Below the pieces are notes generated by a model that worked only from the letters and a program-made list of their open reading frames with translations, ran no database searches and had not been told where the DNA came from. Below are positions 49,020 to 58,672 of a DNA stretch of 64,000 nucleotides, one piece after another; positions within the stretch are counted from its first letter, which is position 1, and the number at the start of each line of letters is the position of its first letter. The position numbers and the translations under genes were made by a program. Source of the DNA: Streptomyces aidingensis (GTDB taxonomy: Bacteria > Actinomycetota > Actinomycetes > Streptomycetales > Streptomycetaceae); NCBI RefSeq assembly GCF_900112355.1, contig NZ_FOLM01000002.1:186001-250000 (forward strand), in the 5' to 3' direction.

Positions 49020-50060
49020 ATGCGGGACGCGATCACGGATGTGGCGGGGCTGCGGGTCGGACATGCGCAGTGGATCGGCGGCGGCCGGCTGACCGGGGTG
49101 ACGGTCGTGCTGGCCCCGGAGGGCGGGACGGTGGCCGCGGTGGATGTGCGCGGCGGCGGCCCGGGCACCCGGGAGACCGACGCCCTGGATCCGCGCAATC
49201 TGGTGGAGCGCATCGACGCGGTGGTGCTGGCCGGGGGCAGCGCCTTCGGGCTGGCCGCGGCGGACGGGGTGATGGCCTGGCTGGAGGAGCGGCGGCGCGG
49301 CTATCCGGTCGGCCCGGAGCCGGAGCAGGTGGTGCCGGTGGTCCCGGCGGCGGTGCTGTTCGATCTGGGCCGGGGCGGTGACTGGCGGGCCCGGCCGGAC
49401 GCGGCGCTGGGGCGGGCCGCGGCCCGGGCCGCGGCGGCCGGCGACGGCGGCACGGTGCCGGAGGGCAATACCGGGGCGGGCACCGGCGCGGTGGCGGGCG
49501 TGCTGAAGGGCGGCACCGGCACCGCCGCCGTGCGGCTGGCCTCGGGCGCCACGGTGGCGGCGCTGGTGGCGGTGAACTCCTCCGGCTCGGTGCTCGATCC
49601 GGACACCGGCGCGCTGTACGGGGACCCGGGCCGGGTGCCGGCGCCGGAGGTGCACGCCGCGGCCCTGCGCCGGCTGGCCGAGGCGGAGCGGGCGTCCGCG
49701 CCGCGTCCGGCCCCGGGCACGGCGCCCGGCGGGCCGCTGAACACCACGCTGGCGGTGGTGGCCACGGACGCGGCGCTGTCCCGGCCGCAGGCGCAGAAGC
49801 TGGCGGGCACCGCCCATGACGGACTGGCCCGCGCCATCCGCCCGGTGCATCTGCTGACCGACGGCGACACGGTCTTCGCCCTGGCCACCGGGGCCCAGCC
49901 GCTCTCCGCGGAGCAGCCGGCCGTGGCCGCGGTGAACGAGATCCTGGCCGCGGGTGCGGAGGTGCTCTGCCGCGCCGTGGTGCGGGCGGTGCTGGCCGCC
50001 GGATCCGTCACCACCCCCGCCGGTCACTTCCCCGCCTACCGCGACCTCTACGGCTTCTGA
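49020..50060 (+). CDS. P1 family peptidase (DmpA/BapA-like)
   Basis: 346 residues. VLAGGSAFGLAAADGVMAWLEE, the GNTGAGTGAVAG glycine loop and GPLNTTLAVVATDAALS are the family landmarks. Autocleavage before the Thr in NTT would create the N-terminal nucleophile (Ser in most relatives). Members are aminopeptidases or beta-peptidyl hydrolases. The ATG at 49020 is the first of the frame. Strong terminator downstream. Confidence 0.9.
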   Translation: MRDAITDVAGLRVGHAQWIGGGRLTGVTVVLAPEGGTVAAVDVRGGGPGTRETDALDPRNLVERIDAVVLAGGSAFGLAAADGVMAWLEERRRGYPVGPEPEQVVPVVPAAVLFDLGRGGDWRARPDAALGRAAARAAAAGDGGTVPEGNTGAGTGAVAGVLKGGTGTAAVRLASGATVAALVAVNSSGSVLDPDTGALYGDPGRVPAPEVHAAALRRLAEAERASAPRPAPGTAPGGPLNTTLAVVATDAALSRPQAQKLAGTAHDGLARAIRPVHLLTDGDTVFALATGAQPLSAEQPAVAAVNEILAAGAEVLCRAVVRAVLAAGSVTTPAGHFPAYRDLYGF

Positions 50061-50088
50061 TCGCGGGCGCACCGGGACAGACGCATGG

Positions 50089-50121
50089 GACAGGCCCCGC
50101 GGCGGGGCCGCGGGGCCTGTC
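50089..50121. terminator. Strong bidirectional terminator
   Basis: A perfect 14-bp stem (GACAGGCCCCGCGG at 50089-50102 with 50108-50121) and a 5-nt loop lie between the convergent P1 peptidase and MFS exporter genes. Confidence 0.8.
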
Positions 50122-50197
50122 GGAACGCCGGGTGCCGGCACCGCGCGGCCGGCGGGGGTCAGTCGCCGGGGGCGGTCAGTCGCCGGTCAGCGGGCGC

Positions 50198-51775
50198 TCA
50201 GTGGGCGAAGACCGGGACGGCGTCCCGGGGTTCGTCCGCCTCGCCCGCACCGGCGTCGGCACCGGGCTGCTGGTCGCCCGGGGCCCGGCTGTTGATCAGC
50301 ACCCCGGCCAGGGCGGCGGCCAGCAGCAGGATGCCGAAGGCCCACCAGATCGCGGTGGTGAAGCCGTGCACCATGCTCTCCAGTTGCAGCAGCTGCGCCG
50401 CCGGATCGGAGGTGGCCTCGGCCGCGTGCGAGGCGAGGTAGGAGGTGGTGGCGCTGGCCGCGATGGTGTTCAGCAGCGCGGTGCCGATGGCGCCGCCGAC
50501 CTGCTGCGAGGTGTTCACCATGGCGGAGGCGATGCCGGAGTCGGTCGGCGCGACCCGCGAGGTGGCCAGGATGGTGGCCGGCATGAAGGCGGTGCCCATG
50601 CCGAGGCCGAGCAGCACCTGGGCCGGCATGATCAGCGTCCAGTAGTCGGTGTCCAGGCTGAGCTGAGTGAGCATCAGCATGGCCAGGGCGGCGACCAGGA
50701 AGCCGGGCACCATCAGCAGCCGCGGCGGCAGCTTGACCATCAGCCGGGTGCCGATCTGGGTGGAGCCGAAGATCATGCCCACCACCATGGGCAGGAAGGC
50801 CACGCCGGTGAGCAGCGGCGAGTAGTCCAGCACCACCTGGAGGTAGAAGGTCAGGAAGAGGAACAGGCCGAACATGGCGATGATCGCGATGCCCAGGGAG
50901 AGGTAGGCACCGCCGCGGTTGCGGTCGGCGACCACGCGCAGCGGCAGCAGCGGCGCCTTGACCCGGGCCTCGACCGCCACAAAGGCCAGCAGCAGCACAC
51001 CGGTGGCCACGAACATGGTGATCGTCAGCCCGTCGCCCCAGCCCGACTCCGAGGCCCGGCTGAAGCCGTACACCAGGGCGGCCAGGCCCAGGGAGGACAG
51101 GATCACACCGGGTATGTCCAGCGAGGAGCGGTTGCGCGCCTCCGCGGGCTCCCGGATCAGCGCCAGGGCACCGGCCGCGGCGATGGCCGCGAAGGGAATG
51201 TTGACGTAGAACGTCCAGCGCCAGTCCAGGTATTCGGTGAGCACGCCGCCGAGCAGCAGGCCGATGGCCGCGCCGCCGCCCGCGATGGCGCCGTAGATGC
51301 CGAACGCCTTGGCGCGCTCCCGCATGTCGGTGAAGAGCACGGAGAGCAGGGACAGGGAGGCCGGGGCCAGCAGGGCGCCGAACATGCCCTGGAGGGCGCG
51401 GGCGCCGAAGAGCATCGCCTCGTTGACCGCGGCGCCGCCGAGCGCCGAGGCGGCGGCGAAGCCGAGCAGCCCGACGATGAAGGTGCGGTTGCGGCCCCAC
51501 AGATCGGCTATCCGCCCGCCGAACAGCAGCAGGGCGCCGAAGGCCAGGGAGTAGGCGGTGATCACCCATTCCCGGTTGCCGTCGGAGATGCCGAGGTCGT
51601 GCTGGGCGGAGGGCAGGGCGATGTTCACGATGGTGGCGTCCAGCACCACCATCAGCTGGGCGAGGGCGATGAAGAACAGCGCCCGCCATCGGCGTGGGTC
51701 CGCTCCGGGCGGTGACGGGTCGCCGGGGGCGGCGTCACCGGCCGGGGCGGAGGGGGTGAGGGACTTCTCTGGCAT
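50198..51775 (-). CDS. DHA2-family MFS drug exporter (14 helices)
   Basis: 525 residues with about 14 membrane helices. Motif C-like and DHA2 landmarks are visible: LDATIVNIALPSAQHDLG at helix 1, GGRIADLWGRNRTFIVG (motif A) and FYVNIPFA. It probably expels hydrophobic drugs using the proton gradient. The ATG at 51775 has GAGGAA upstream. The TetR gene next upstream on the same strand is the obvious regulator. The C-terminus is a short acidic tail. Confidence 0.92.
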   Translation of the reverse strand: MPEKSLTPSAPAGDAAPGDPSPPGADPRRWRALFFIALAQLMVVLDATIVNIALPSAQHDLGISDGNREWVITAYSLAFGALLLFGGRIADLWGRNRTFIVGLLGFAAASALGGAAVNEAMLFGARALQGMFGALLAPASLSLLSVLFTDMRERAKAFGIYGAIAGGGAAIGLLLGGVLTEYLDWRWTFYVNIPFAAIAAAGALALIREPAEARNRSSLDIPGVILSSLGLAALVYGFSRASESGWGDGLTITMFVATGVLLLAFVAVEARVKAPLLPLRVVADRNRGGAYLSLGIAIIAMFGLFLFLTFYLQVVLDYSPLLTGVAFLPMVVGMIFGSTQIGTRLMVKLPPRLLMVPGFLVAALAMLMLTQLSLDTDYWTLIMPAQVLLGLGMGTAFMPATILATSRVAPTDSGIASAMVNTSQQVGGAIGTALLNTIAASATTSYLASHAAEATSDPAAQLLQLESMVHGFTTAIWWAFGILLLAAALAGVLINSRAPGDQQPGADAGAGEADEPRDAVPVFAH

Positions 51776-52010
51776 GCGGATTCCTCGAAGCGTGGGTCGA
51801 TCCACTCGGGCGGATCTGTGGACAGCGGGTGGTGCGATGAGCGGAAGAGACCGGGCACGCGAGGGGCACACCCGGGGAGGTGACGCGGGGACTGGTTCAC
51901 CCCGCGGCCCGGCGGGGGCCGCGTGGTCGGGGAGGAGAACCGCGGGGGCGGTGCGGGGCGACGGTGGCCCGCACCGCGCTCGGCGGTACGCGGGAATCAG
52001 GGCGAATGGT

Positions 52011-52688
52011 TCACGGCCGGTCCCACAGGTCGTCCAGGGCGGTGGGGCGGCCCGGCAGCACGGAGCGGCCGGGGGCGCGCAGCCCGTCCAGGAAGATCAG
52101 CAGATGGCGGCGCGTCTGCTCCTCGCCCCAGGAACAGGAGGACGGCCCGGGCAGCGGGCGGGTCAGCCGCCCGATGGCGATCAGCAGATCGCCGGTGCCG
52201 ATGTCGTCCCGCAGCTGCCCGGCCCGCTGTGCCCGGCCGACCAGCTTCTCCACCACGGACTGCAGGCGGGCGGAGGCCTCCATCAGGCTCCTGTCCTCCC
52301 GGCCCCAGCCGCTGGGGAGCAGGGTGCACATGGCGCCGAGCCGCTCGTCGATGGTGGCGAGCAGAATCCGGCCCAGGATGTGGAAGGCGTCGTGCTCGGC
52401 CTCCAGCGCGGCGCGGGCGCGTTCGGTGATCCGCTCGGTGACCGTGCACATCACCGCACTGACCAGCGCCTCACGGCTGGGGAAGTGGCGGTAGAGGGTG
52501 GCGTTTCCCACGCCGGCGCGGCGGGCGATCTCGTCCAGGGCGGCCTCGGCGCCCTGCTCGCCCAGCACCTCGCGGGCCGCCTCGACGATCCGCTCGCGGT
52601 TGCGCACGGCATCGGCGCGCAGCCGCGGGCCGGCCGTGGCGGTACCGGCCGTGGTGCCGGCCGTGGTGGCCTGCTCCTGCCGCGTCAT
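52011..52688 (-). CDS. TetR-family regulator
   Basis: 225 residues from the ATG at 52688. The TetR helix-turn-helix (about 28-75) reads RERIVEAAREVLGEQGAEAALDEIARRAGVGNATLYRHFPSREALV. The C-terminal ligand-binding half is helical. It lies 235 bp upstream of the exporter gene on the same strand and near hrdD, as the TetR regulator next to hrdD does in other Streptomyces. It likely represses the exporter. Confidence 0.92.
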   Translation of the reverse strand: MTRQEQATTAGTTAGTATAGPRLRADAVRNRERIVEAAREVLGEQGAEAALDEIARRAGVGNATLYRHFPSREALVSAVMCTVTERITERARAALEAEHDAFHILGRILLATIDERLGAMCTLLPSGWGREDRSLMEASARLQSVVEKLVGRAQRAGQLRDDIGTGDLLIAIGRLTRPLPGPSSCSWGEEQTRRHLLIFLDGLRAPGRSVLPGRPTALDDLWDRP

Positions 52689-52970
52689 GCTGCCTCCCCG
52701 GTGCTCGCGCCGCCATGGCATGGCGGGCCGCGACGGCTCCGGCCCGCCGAATGCCGGCCGGACATATGTCTGCGTCGTTGTCCGCGTCGACTCCGTGTCT
52801 ATCGGATGCCACTGACAACCGGTGCCCGGGCCATCGGCCCGCCGGTCACCCATGACCCGAAACCGGGGAATCTCTCCCCGTTTCAGAGGCGACATTAGCT
52901 CAAACGGGGAGGCGATCCCCACTTATTTCCCGGGGCGGCCGTGAGCTGCCTCACATGCCAGCACAGCAGA
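52689..52970. promoter_or_regulatory. Upstream region of TetR gene with candidate operator (52874-52911)
   Basis: 282 bp without a gene. CTCCCCGTTT (52874-52883) and AAACGGGGAG (52902-52911) form a 10-bp inverted repeat with an 18-nt spacer. On the minus strand the spacer contains TAATGT, which could be the -10 of the TetR promoter. Autoregulation is plausible. Confidence 0.4.
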
Positions 52971-53012
52971 CGGCGGGCCGGCCCCGGGAGAAACCCCGGG
53001 GCCGGCCCGCCG
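52971..53012 (-). terminator. Very strong terminator after hrdD
   Basis: A perfect 18-bp stem (52971-52988 with 52995-53012) and a 6-nt AGAAAC loop, 103 bp beyond the hrdD stop. Between them, 53020-53098, is a tandem tract of CTCTGCCG-type units without coding sense. Confidence 0.85.
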
Positions 53013-53019
53013 TGCATCC

Positions 53020-53098
53020 TGCTCTGCCGCTCTGCGCTCTGCCGCTCTGCCGCTCTGCCGCTCTTCCGTCCTGCCGTCCTGCCGTCCGTCTGCCTGCG
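53020..53098. repeat. Imperfect tandem pyrimidine-rich repeat after hrdD
   Basis: Runs of CTGCCGCTCTGCCGCTCT-type units that drift into CTGCCGTCCTGCCGTCC. No coding sense. Probably a slippage product in the hrdD 3' untranslated region. Confidence 0.6.
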
Positions 53099-53114
53099 GC
53101 CGATGTCCGGGCCG

Positions 53115-54128
53115 TCAGGCAGCCGCGTCGAAGCCGGAGGCACTGGCCATCTTCTTCAGCTCCAGCAGCGCGTGCTTCTCGATCTGCCGGATCCGCTCCC
53201 GGGTCAGCCCGTGCTGCTTGCCGACCTCGGTCAGCGTCCGCTCCCGGCCGTCCTCCATGCCGTACCGGGCACGGATGATGGAGGCGGTGCGCTCGTCCAG
53301 CCGGCCGATCAGATCCTCCAGGCCCTCCCGGCGCAGGGTGACCATCACCGACTGCTCCGGCGAGGCCGAGGAGGTGTCCTCCAGCAGATCACCGAACTGG
53401 GTCTCGCCCTCGTCGTCCACCGACATGTTCAGGCTGACCGGGTCCCGCGCCCAGTCCAGGACGTCCTGCACCCGCTCGGCGCTGGCGCCCAGCTCCGCGG
53501 CGATCTCGCCGGGCTCCGGCTCGCGGCCGTGCTCGCGGTTGAACTCCCGCTGCACCCGCCGCACCCGGCCCAGCTCCTCCACCAGATGCACCGGCAGCCG
53601 GATGGTGCGCGCCTGGTCCGCGATGGACCGGGTGATCGCCTGGCGGATCCACCAGGTGGCATAGGTGGAGAACTTGAAGCCCTTGGTGTAGTCGAACTTC
53701 TCCACCGCCCGGACCAGACCGGCGTTGCCCTCCTGGATCAGATCCAGCAGCGGCAGCCCGCTGCGCGGATAGCGCCGGGCCACGGCCACCACCAGACGCA
53801 GATTGGACCGGATGAACAGATCCTTGGCCCGCTCCCCCTGGCGGACTATCGCGGCCAGCTCCTCCCGGCTCGCCGACGCGGCCCGGCCGCCCTCGGCGGG
53901 ACGCTCTTCGCCGTCCAGAATGCGCTGCGCGTACAGTCCGGCTTCGATCGCGAGAGACAGCTCGACCTCCCGGGCGGCGTCCAGCAGCGGAGTGCGGGCG
54001 ATCTCGTCGAGATACATGCCCACCAGGTCACGCTCGATGGCGTCACCTTCCGTGCCGACGCGTGCCCGGTCCGTCGCTCCGCCCTGGGTGACGGAGTCCT
54101 CACGGCGGACGACGGCCTGGATAGTCAT
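53115..54128 (-). CDS. hrdD: Group 2 sigma-70 factor HrdD
   Basis: 337 residues. Region 1.2 (DLVGMYLDEIARTPLLDAAREVELS), region 2 (DLFIRSNLRLVVAVARRYPRSGLPLLDLIQEGNAGLVRAVEKFDYTKGFKFSTYATWWIRQAI), region 3 and region 4 (LTEVGKQHGLTRERIRQIEKHAL) are complete, with no region 1.1. Size and neighbours (TetR and exporter genes) fit HrdD rather than HrdA. It is a non-essential relative of the principal sigma HrdB. The ATG at 54128 was chosen for its match to the family N-terminus. A SigR-type promoter lies upstream. Confidence 0.88.
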   Translation of the reverse strand: MTIQAVVRREDSVTQGGATDRARVGTEGDAIERDLVGMYLDEIARTPLLDAAREVELSLAIEAGLYAQRILDGEERPAEGGRAASASREELAAIVRQGERAKDLFIRSNLRLVVAVARRYPRSGLPLLDLIQEGNAGLVRAVEKFDYTKGFKFSTYATWWIRQAITRSIADQARTIRLPVHLVEELGRVRRVQREFNREHGREPEPGEIAAELGASAERVQDVLDWARDPVSLNMSVDDEGETQFGDLLEDTSSASPEQSVMVTLRREGLEDLIGRLDERTASIIRARYGMEDGRERTLTEVGKQHGLTRERIRQIEKHALLELKKMASASGFDAAA

Positions 54129-54258
54129 ACGCGTGCTCCCTTGCGAGTCATACAGCTTGACGCACGAGTCATGGACGACCGCGGTTCACCCGGGCAGCGG
54201 GCCCGGATACCGGCGACACCCCCTCGGGTCGCCCCCGGCGCGCCGTCCGTAACGAAAC

Positions 54259-54285
54259 AACGTCGAGAAACCGGACATGATTCCC
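54259..54285 (-). promoter_or_regulatory. SigR-type promoter of hrdD
   Basis: On the minus strand GGGAAT (54285-54280), exactly 18 nt, then GTT (54261-54259). This matches the SigR consensus GGGAAT-N18-GTT. It would give a leader of about 125 nt before the hrdD start. hrdD of S. coelicolor is known to be transcribed by SigR and SigE, which supports the assignment. Confidence 0.8.
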
Positions 54286-54569
54286 AAGTGCCGCATCTTT
54301 TTTCTGTGATGCGGTACACTGCGCGGCTCACCGTCCGCAGGTGAGCGATTGCGCAACGCACAACCATCACCCCCCTCATCCCTTGAGACGAACCGGACCG
54401 CCGAAAGGTTGCCGGTCCGGCCCTCACTCGAACGGATGGTCCGGGCGGCGGCCCGCCCCGCCCCGCCCCACAGTGGTTCCCCCCGGGGTCCCACCGGTCC
54501 CCGGGATTTCGCGGCACCGGCCAGCCGCCGAGGAGTCGCCGAGGAGCCACCCACGAGGGGGTGCCGACG

Positions 54570-55883
54570 ATGCCGACACCGACCCGCAGCCCGATACGCA
54601 GGCCCCCGCCCCCGCGGCGCGGACCGATACGCCCGCCGCTGATACCCGGCCGCCGGGCGCTCACCGCGCTCGGCGGGACACTCGCCCTGATCCTGGCCAG
54701 CCTCACCGTTCCCGACCCGGCTCTCGCCCACGCCGGCCACGCCGCCCCCGCGTCCGCCGCGCTGAGCTGCGCACCGAAGTCACCGCACACCGGCCTGAAC
54801 GCCGGGCTGCCCACCCCCGAGGGCTACGCCCCCAGCCGCGGCACCGTCACCGCGCTCACCCTCTTCATCGATTTCCCCGGCTCCGAGGCCACGATCCCCA
54901 CCACCGAACGCTTCGCCGAATTCTTCCCCGGGACCAGCGAATACCTCGCCACCAGCTCCTACGGAAAGCTCCGCTACCGCGCCGAGCCCGTGCACCGCTG
55001 GCTGCGCATGTCCCGGCCCTTCGAGGACTACGGCATCGACCGCGGCGTGGGCTGGCACCCGGACGATCCCGACGGATACAACCGGCTGATGCGCGAGATT
55101 GTTTCCGCGCTCGGCGACGAGACCGACTTCGCCGCCTACGACCTGGTCAATGTGCTGGCCACGCCCAACGCCGGCCCGCACGCCCTGGAGCAGGTGCTGT
55201 CCGTCTCCTTCGCCGGCCGCCCGCTGGTGGACACCCCCTCCGGGCCGCTGCGCAACATCAGCTTCATCTGGTCCACCCAGCCCGGCGAATCCCCGCACCG
55301 GGTGCTGGTGCACGAGAACGGCCACGCCTTCGGCCTGCCCGACCTGTACTGGACCGGCGCGGGCGTGCCGCCGCTGCTCACCGGCCACTGGGACGTCATG
55401 GAGCAGGACTGGGGACCCAGCAACGATCTGCTGGCCTGGCACAAGTGGAAGCTGGGCTGGCTCGCCCCCGGCCAGGTGGCCTGCGTCACCGCCCCGGGCG
55501 GCAGCGAGCACCTGCTCACCCCGCTCGGCGACCCGGCCGGCGACGGCGTCCGCATGGTGGCGCTGCCCACCGGTCCGCACCAGGTGATCGTGGCCGAGGT
55601 GCGCGCCCCCAGCGAGCTCGACCGGGCGGTGTGCCGGACCGGCGTGCTGATCAGCCGGGTGGACACCCGGGCGCGCAGCGGCGAGGGCCCGATCCGGGTG
55701 GCGGACGCCACCCCGGGCAGCAGCGGCTGCCTGGCCGCCCCCGACCCCCAGGTGACCGCGGAGCTCACCGACGCGCCGTATCTGCCGGGCGACACCTTCC
55801 GCGACCACCGGGCCGGCATCACCGTCCAGGTACTGGAGGCGGACCGGGACGGCCGCCACCGCATCCGCGTCACCCGCGACTGA
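54570..55883 (+). CDS. Secreted M6-like (InhA-type) metalloprotease
   Basis: 437 residues. A basic N-terminus and hydrophobic segment ending at about residue 55 (ALAHAGHA) form a signal peptide. The zinc motif HENGHAFGLPD (about 252-262) is the HExxH-type helix with a downstream Asp, as in M6 peptidases. YLATSSYGKLRYRAEPV and the C-terminal lipid/beta region are also family-like. The ATG at 54570 has GAGGGGG 8 nt upstream; a GTG at 54561 is less well placed. The 5' leader from about 54129 holds the divergent hrdD promoter and a 7-bp T-loop inverted repeat (54291-54314). Confidence 0.85.
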   Translation: MPTPTRSPIRRPPPPRRGPIRPPLIPGRRALTALGGTLALILASLTVPDPALAHAGHAAPASAALSCAPKSPHTGLNAGLPTPEGYAPSRGTVTALTLFIDFPGSEATIPTTERFAEFFPGTSEYLATSSYGKLRYRAEPVHRWLRMSRPFEDYGIDRGVGWHPDDPDGYNRLMREIVSALGDETDFAAYDLVNVLATPNAGPHALEQVLSVSFAGRPLVDTPSGPLRNISFIWSTQPGESPHRVLVHENGHAFGLPDLYWTGAGVPPLLTGHWDVMEQDWGPSNDLLAWHKWKLGWLAPGQVACVTAPGGSEHLLTPLGDPAGDGVRMVALPTGPHQVIVAEVRAPSELDRAVCRTGVLISRVDTRARSGEGPIRVADATPGSSGCLAAPDPQVTAELTDAPYLPGDTFRDHRAGITVQVLEADRDGRHRIRVTRD

Positions 55884-56007
55884 CGGCACCACACCGCCCC
55901 GGCCTCCGGCGGGGGTGCCCGGCAGGGCGCGTGTTGCTACATTGCGGCAGGCGCCGCAGGCCGAAGCGCGGGCGCGCGCCGCCGGCCGGACAGGGGGCAC
56001 AACAGGC

Positions 56008-57477
56008 GTGAGCGACACGATGCAGGACATCCGGCGGTGGGTCGCGCACCGCCGCAACACCGAGCTGGTGCTGGTGCTCTTCGCCTGGCTGATCGGCGTC
56101 TTCGGCCATGCCGCCGCCGGCCTCGCGCTGACCGACGAGATCCCCTCCGGGCTGCCGCCCTACGCCCTGGGCCTGGGCGCGCTCGCCCTCGCCGCACATC
56201 TGGCGGTGCGCCGCTTCGCCCGCCACGCCGACCCGGTGATCCTGCCCGTCACCGTGCTGCTCTGCGGCCTCGGCCTGGTGCTGATGGACCGGCTCGACCA
56301 CTCGTACGCGATCCGCTTCCCGGACAACTACCAGGGCCTGCCGGTCGCCCCCGACCAGGTCATCTGGACGGTCATCGGGGTGGCGGTGATGGTCACGGTG
56401 CTGATCGTCCTCAAGCACCACCGGCTGCTCCAGCGCTACACCTATCTCGGCATGGCCGTCTCCATGGTGCTGCTGGTGCTGCCCGCCTTCTTCGGCGCGG
56501 ACCAGTTCGGCGCCAAGCGGTGGATCAGCCTGGGCCCGATGTCGGTGCAGCCCGGCGAGTTCGTCAAGGTGATGATCTGCGTCTTCTTCGCCAGCTATCT
56601 GATGGCCAACCGCGATGCGCTGGCCCTGGCCGGGCGGCGCTTCCTGGGCCTGGCGCTGCCGCGCGGCCGGAACGCCGGCCCGGTGCTGCTGGTCTGGGGC
56701 GTCAGCCTGATCGTCCTCTTCTACGAGCGCGACCTGGGCACCTCGCTGATCTTCTTCGGGGTCTTCGTCGTGATGCTGTACATCGCCACCGAGCGGACGA
56801 GCTGGGTGGCGCTCGGCCTGGTGATGGCGGTCGGCGGCTCGGCCGCGGTCGCCGCCACCCAGTACCACGTCAAGGCCCGGATCGCCGCCTGGCTGGACCC
56901 GATGTCCATCTACCTGCCGGAGGACCAGCGACCGCCCGGGGTGATCTCGGACCAGCTCGCCCAGTCGCTGTTCGCCTTCGGCGCCGGCGACCTCACCGGC
57001 ACCGGCCTGGGCCAGGGCCATTCCTACCTCATCGGCTTCGCCGGACGCAGCGACTTCATCCTGGCCACCGCCGCCGAGGAGCTGGGCCTCGCCGGGGTGA
57101 CCCTGATCCTGCTCTGCTATGTGCTGCTGATCTGGCGCGGCATGAGCGCGGCCATGAAGGTCACCGACCCGTTCGGCAAACTGCTGGCCGCCGGGCTGTC
57201 CTCGGTCCTCGCCCTCCAGGTGTTCGTCGTCGCCGGCGGCGTCTCCGGACTGATCCCGCTGACCGGCAAGGCACTGCCGTTCCTCGCCCAGGGCGGATCG
57301 TCCACGGTGGCGAACTTCCTGCTCATCGGGCTGCTGATCAAGATGAGCGACGCCGCGGGGCAGGCCGCCACGCTGCCCGAGGGCAACGCCACCATCCTGG
57401 TCCCGGCCATCACCGACGCCACCCTCCCGCCGCCCACCGGGGCCGGACGGCCCTCCGGCAGGGCCGCCCGGCCCTAG
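56008..57477 (+). CDS. FtsW/RodA/SpoVE-family peptidoglycan polymerase
   Basis: 489 residues with about 10-12 membrane helices. Family motifs are KRWISLGPMSVQPGEFVKV and FYERDLGTSLIFFGVF (the catalytic Asp region); GLIPLTGKALPFLAQGGSS follows near the end. It belongs to the SEDS glycosyltransferases that polymerise lipid II. No partner class B penicillin-binding protein gene is adjacent. The GTG at 56008 follows AGGGGG. The C-terminal tail is short and cytoplasmic. Confidence 0.92.
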   Translation: MSDTMQDIRRWVAHRRNTELVLVLFAWLIGVFGHAAAGLALTDEIPSGLPPYALGLGALALAAHLAVRRFARHADPVILPVTVLLCGLGLVLMDRLDHSYAIRFPDNYQGLPVAPDQVIWTVIGVAVMVTVLIVLKHHRLLQRYTYLGMAVSMVLLVLPAFFGADQFGAKRWISLGPMSVQPGEFVKVMICVFFASYLMANRDALALAGRRFLGLALPRGRNAGPVLLVWGVSLIVLFYERDLGTSLIFFGVFVVMLYIATERTSWVALGLVMAVGGSAAVAATQYHVKARIAAWLDPMSIYLPEDQRPPGVISDQLAQSLFAFGAGDLTGTGLGQGHSYLIGFAGRSDFILATAAEELGLAGVTLILLCYVLLIWRGMSAAMKVTDPFGKLLAAGLSSVLALQVFVVAGGVSGLIPLTGKALPFLAQGGSSTVANFLLIGLLIKMSDAAGQAATLPEGNATILVPAITDATLPPPTGAGRPSGRAARP

Positions 57478-57691
57478 GCCCGCCGCCCGCCCCGTAGTTG
57501 ACTGCTGCCCGGAGCCGAGGACATCGGGTGACAGACGCGGGGAAGCGGAGCGAGAGCGCGCACCGCGCAATCCGGGTCCGCGAGGCGGACGATCGTCCTC
57601 GGCTCCGGCTCCTGCCCGGGGCCGTGTCCCGCACGCACCGCGCGGCGGGAGCCGGCGCTCCCCGCTTCCCGCTTCCCGTGGCCACGCCGGC

Positions 57692-58504
57692 TCAGCCGTG
57701 CGGGACCACGGCCACCGGGCAGGCCGCGTGATGCAGCAGCGCATGCCCCACCGGCCCCACCCGGGAGCCCAGACCGCCGTGCCGCCCGCCGCGGCCCACC
57801 ACCACCAGCTCGGCGCCGGGCGTGGCGTCCAGCAGCACCTCGGACGCCTGGCCGGTCATCACCGTCTCGTCGACCTCCTGCCCCGGGTAGCGGTCCCGCC
57901 ACGGCTGGAGGGCACCCGCCACCTGCGAGGCCACCGGCGCGGGATCGCTGCGGGCGTGCACGGCGCGCAGCGGCAGGCCGCGGGCGGCGGCCTCGGCAAA
58001 GGCGAAGTCCAGCACCTCGCCGTCCGGCTCCTCCAGCCGCTTCAGCCCCAGCACCACCTCCGGCGCGGGCTGCTCCGGCGCACGCCGTTCCGTCCCCGCG
58101 CGCACCACCACCACCGGACAGTCCGCCCACGCCACGGTCTGCATGGAGACCGAACCGAGCAGAAAGCCGGCCACCGTGCCCAGCCCGCGGGAGCCGAGCA
58201 CCACCACATCGGACTCGCGGGAGGCGTCCAGCAGCGCGGCGGCCGGGCCGCCGGCCACCGACTCGGTGGTCACATCCAGCCCGGGATGACCGGCCAGCAG
58301 CCGGTCCCGGGCCTCCCGCAGCACCTGCTCGGACGCCTGCTGGTCCACCTCCGGAGCGCCCATCGGCTCCAGCGGGGACGCCACCCCCCAGCCGTGCACC
58401 AGGCGGAGCCCGGTCCTCCGCCGCAGCGCCTCGGCGGCAGCCCAGTCCGCCGCCGCCCGGCTCTCCTCCGAACCGTCGATACCAGCGGTGACACGTCGAG
58501 ACAT
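57692..58504 (-). CDS. Tandem universal stress protein
   Basis: 270 residues, two UspA domains. Domain 1 (about 5-140) starts RRVTAGIDGSEESRAAADWAA and ends with the ATP-binding loop GSRGLGTVAGFLLGSVSMQTVAWADCPVVVV. Domain 2 (about 148-270) ends GRGGRHGGLGSRVGPVGHALLHHAACPVAVVP. The ATG at 58504 has GGAGG 6 nt upstream. Such proteins help survival in hypoxia or dormancy. The stretch 57478-57691 holds no gene. Confidence 0.93.
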   Translation of the reverse strand: MSRRVTAGIDGSEESRAAADWAAAEALRRRTGLRLVHGWGVASPLEPMGAPEVDQQASEQVLREARDRLLAGHPGLDVTTESVAGGPAAALLDASRESDVVVLGSRGLGTVAGFLLGSVSMQTVAWADCPVVVVRAGTERRAPEQPAPEVVLGLKRLEEPDGEVLDFAFAEAAARGLPLRAVHARSDPAPVASQVAGALQPWRDRYPGQEVDETVMTGQASEVLLDATPGAELVVVGRGGRHGGLGSRVGPVGHALLHHAACPVAVVPHG

Positions 58505-58672
58505 CGGCAACCTCCAGCCGGGGGTGGTGGGCGTCCCCTACCACCTTGGCCCCCCGCACCCGTGACGGCACCCCGAGCCGGGACGCACCCTCGCCCATCC
58601 GGCCGCATCGACCGCCGCGCTAGCGGGCACCGCCAGCATGGCCCCGGGACCGATACGCAGGGAGCACCGGAC

